This document shows positions 41,114 through 43,395 of a stretch of DNA of 43,395 nucleotides, piece after piece. Below the pieces are notes generated by a model that made no database searches, was not told the origin of the DNA, and saw only the letters and a list, made by a program, of their open reading frames with translations. Each line of letters opens with the position of its first letter. Positions within the stretch are counted from its first letter, which is position 1. The position numbers and the translations under genes were made by a program. The DNA lies in assembly GCA_030267965.1 (NCBI GenBank), contig BRYA01000389.1, positions 1,062-44,456 on the forward strand, written 5' to 3'. The stretch comes from Triparma columacea. Its lineage: Eukaryota; Sar; Bolidophyceae; Parmales; Triparmaceae.

Positions 41114-43306
41114 ATGAGCTGGGTGGATTCAAAGGACGCCTCTCCCAACTTAAACTTGGACTCAATATCGTCACACACTGCTGGTTTCAACACCGACGAT
41201 GACGCCCAGTCAGAGACGTCCCTCACAAGGGTGACCAAAAACACACACCTCTCCCCCTCTTCCTCTCCCCCCTCGAAGAAGGACAACGCAAAGTCTTCCC
41301 CGTCCACCTCTCGCATCCCTTCCAAGCCCCCCCCCGTGGACCTCTCCAAGTTCAAGTCGTCCTTCGAGAAGAACCACTGGTCCGACCACAACGAGATCTG
41401 GCGTTCCCACATTGTCCATGACCCCCGTCTCCCCACCCCCCAAGACTCCACCACTCCCTGGGACGTTCTCAACTTTCCGAGGTCAATAGACGCCGTCCTA
41501 GGGCGTGAAAACAGGGAGACCAAGATCTCTTTGAACACCCTCGTTGCAAACGGCACCACTAGGAACGTCATCCTCCACGGTCCAGCCGGCTGCGGCAAGA
41601 CTGCCATGGTCAAGGTATTCGTCAAGGAGTTCTACACCTCCAACGTCCTCGACGGAAGGTTAGGTCTCAAGGACTGCGTGTACGAGACGACCGGCCAGGA
41701 GGTGGCGGCGAACGTCAGGAAGTTCACGCATGACGTGGAGCACTGGAAGAAGAAGCTTGACCACAAGATTAAGAAGACGGGGGTGGTGCCGCCGATGAAG
41801 ATTATCATTATAGACAACCTCGACAAGGTCCCGAGCGGGAAGCAGCAGAACGTGAGGATGCTGATTGAGGCCATGGACGAGGATGGGATTAGGTGAGTAT
41901 ATATATCTTGGGGTACAGGAGAAGAAGGAGAAGGAGGAGAAGGAGGAGAAGAAGGAGAAGAGCCTCGTCTGACCCCCCCCCCCAATCCCTTGTAGGTTCG
42001 TTTGCTCCGTAAAGTCCCCCAAGGATCTCGTAGACGGTATCCGTCAACGCGCCTACATCCTCCAGATGAAGAGGCTCCCCCAGAAGGACATGCTCACCGT
42101 CTTCCTCAAGGTCTGCGCCCGCGAGAGCATAGGCTTCGAGAAGGACGCGGTGGAAGAGCTCTTTAAGTACGCGGGGGTGGATTTGGGGAAGATACTTAGG
42201 ACGCTGCAGAGGATATTTGTTAAGTACGCGTACCTGTCGTACGAGAACGTACTCAAGGAGGTTAACCCGGAGGAGGTGAGAGAGCGGGAGGGAGGGTGGC
42301 TTTGCTTGTGATTTACGCCAGGGCTCACTCAAAAGGCTCCCCCCCCCCGTCCCTTCCCCTTAGTTTAACAAGCCAATCGAGGTGGACGCTGCGGCCGCCA
42401 TCCTGCCACTCTCCAGGTGTCCCTCATGCACCCTAATCCCCCCATGTAGGCACATCACCCTTTTCGACCTTGCGAAGATGGGGCGAAGGAGAAGGAGGGA
42501 ACTACCCAAGAGGGATGATGGGTCTATGACTTGCACGCACTTTAAGGATACCGGAACGTGCCACGCTTTCAACAGGTGAGAAGGGGAAGGGAGGGGGGGA
42601 GGAGAGGGAAGGACATTTTTTGGGACGTTGGGAAGACACGGGTTCGAATGTAAGGCGATGGTAAGGAGGTATAGAAATGTCCAGCTGATCCCCCCCCCCC
42701 CCTCCCCCCCCTCCCCCAACCCCCTTTCACCTTAGCCTCGGTCGTTGCTCTTGCAACCATCCCCTCGACATCCACACGATAAACTACCCCCCCTCCCGTT
42801 GTCCCGTCTGTTCCCTCCCTAACCCCTGCAACAAGTGCGAGTACACCCTCCGCCGTTCCGACCTTGAGAAGTTCGTGGTCGACAACACTGAGCTTCTGGT
42901 GGGGAGCTATAAGGCGAAGAAAATTGGGGAGGTTCTCGAGCTCGCGAGCGTTAAAGCACGCGTTAGCGGTGCAGAGGGCGGTGATAAGGTCCTCTCCCGT
43001 TCGGCTTCCTGTAAATCAGGTTTGGAGGATTTGTCTACCAAGCTTGACCAGGTATCGCGGTGGCTCAGGAACAACCCTGACTGCTGCGACTGCGATGTTT
43101 ACGAGAGGAAGAGGAAGTGGATAGGGAAGGCTGTTGAGGGGGCGTTCTATGCGGTTGATAGGGCGCTTTACGAGTGGAGGGCTAGGAGGGATAGGACGGG
43201 TAGCGTTATGGAGAAGGCGGGTGGGACGGGGGGAAGGAGAAGAGGGAGGAGGGGGGGGGGAGGAAAGAACGAATCGATGAACAGAAGGACGAAGGGGAAG
43301 AAATGA
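41114..43306 (+). CDS. RFC-like AAA+ ATPase fused to a Cys-rich zinc-binding C-terminus, 4 exons
   Basis: Exons 41114-41892, 41996-42275, 42364-42575 and 42736-43306 give 613 aa. A Ser/Pro-rich N-terminus (about 100 aa) precedes a clamp-loader-like ATPase: WDVLNFPRSIDAVLGREN, Walker A GPAGCGKT (156-163), Walker B-like IIIIDNLDKV (230-239; DNLD rather than DEAD/DExx), FVCSVKSPKDLVDGIRQR and helical lid VDLGKILRTLQRIFVKYAYL. From residue about 354 comes a Cys-rich region: CPSC (372-375), C381, a CCCH-like set C410, C419, C428 and H432, then CPVC (446-449), C455 and C458. The C-terminal part has CCDCD and a basic Gly/Arg tail. Such a fusion is unfamiliar to me. Function is inferred only as a nucleic-acid-linked ATPase. 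It diverges from the cyclase gene (219 bp apart). Confidence 0.78.
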
Positions 43307-43395
43307 AAAGGGGGCGTTCTACAAGGTTGATAGGGCGCTTTACGAGTGGAGGGCTAGGAGGGATAGGACGGGTAGCGTTATGGAGAAGGCGGGGG
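43138..43395 (+). repeat. Direct repeat of the last-exon 3' end, 172 bp apart, running off the window
   Basis: The stretch 43138-43216, inside the last exon of the RFC-like gene, recurs at 43310-43388 with only a few mismatches. Both copies contain GATAGGGCGCTTTACGAGTG. The second copy starts four bases after the stop codon and continues to the window edge. Confidence 0.9.

Noticed and set aside
42636..42660. GGTTCGAATG resembling a tRNA T-loop
   Set aside because: It lies in an intron; no acceptor stem, D-arm or anticodon arm can be folded around it.

Overview
The window is nuclear DNA from a compact, intron-bearing protist genome, most likely a photosynthetic stramenopile (ochrophyte). A bolidophyte (Triparma-like) or related picoalga is my best guess, but that is inference. 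The evidence: almost every gene is interrupted by short GT-AG introns of about 65-300 nt with strong GTGAG or GTAAG donors and C-rich acceptor tracts. Typical eukaryotic families are present (proteasome beta, COMMD10, TRP channel, mitochondrial ClpX, MCC beta). Several proteins begin with a signal peptide followed by Phe, as in the heterokont plastid-targeting motif (for example SFAP in the flavin monooxygenase). The gene models below were built by joining open frames at GT/AG junctions so that phase and family homology agree. They are not supported by transcripts.

Layout. 1-7.1 kb: a partial acidic/basic nuclear-type protein (-), a secreted or plastid flavin-containing monooxygenase (-, 4 exons), an AT-rich divergent intergenic region, an NTF2-like DUF2358-type plastid protein (+), and mitochondrial ClpX (-, 3 coding exons). 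7.4-15.1 kb: an AlkB-type dioxygenase (+), methylcrotonoyl-CoA carboxylase beta (-, 4 exons), a 683-aa protein with helicase-associated-like repeats (+, 4 exons), and a charged coiled-coil protein (-). 15.3-25.7 kb: a histidine phosphatase carrying an assembly gap (-), proteasome beta-4/PSMB2 (+), a 1461-aa multi-domain membrane protein (+, 6 exons), a plastid-type ATP-grasp enzyme (+) and a TPR protein (-).

25.9-31.7 kb: a lumenal-type pentapeptide-repeat protein (+), COMMD10 (-) head-to-head with a Coa1-like mitochondrial protein (+), an unknown two-exon protein with a secretory leader (-), and a GT25-like glycosyltransferase (+). 31.7-37.0 kb: one large TRPM-like cation channel gene (-, 9 exons, 1499 aa). 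37.0-38.25 kb: intergenic, with a perfect 18-bp inverted repeat. 38.25-43.4 kb: an FkbM-type methyltransferase (+), a D-glutamate cyclase-like protein (-), and an RFC-like AAA+ ATPase fused to a Cys-rich zinc-binding C-terminus (+). A partial duplicate of that last gene's 3' end runs off the window.

The genes do not form one pathway; this is ordinary eukaryotic gene order with tight spacing (64-79 bp between some divergent starts). The points most worth a second look are the RFC-like/zinc fusion, the TRPM-like channel with a calcium-loop insertion in its N-terminal region, a CTCGCTTCG-type motif recurring near intron 3' ends (possible introner signature), the filamin-repeat membrane protein, and two stem-loop inverted repeats in intergenic DNA.
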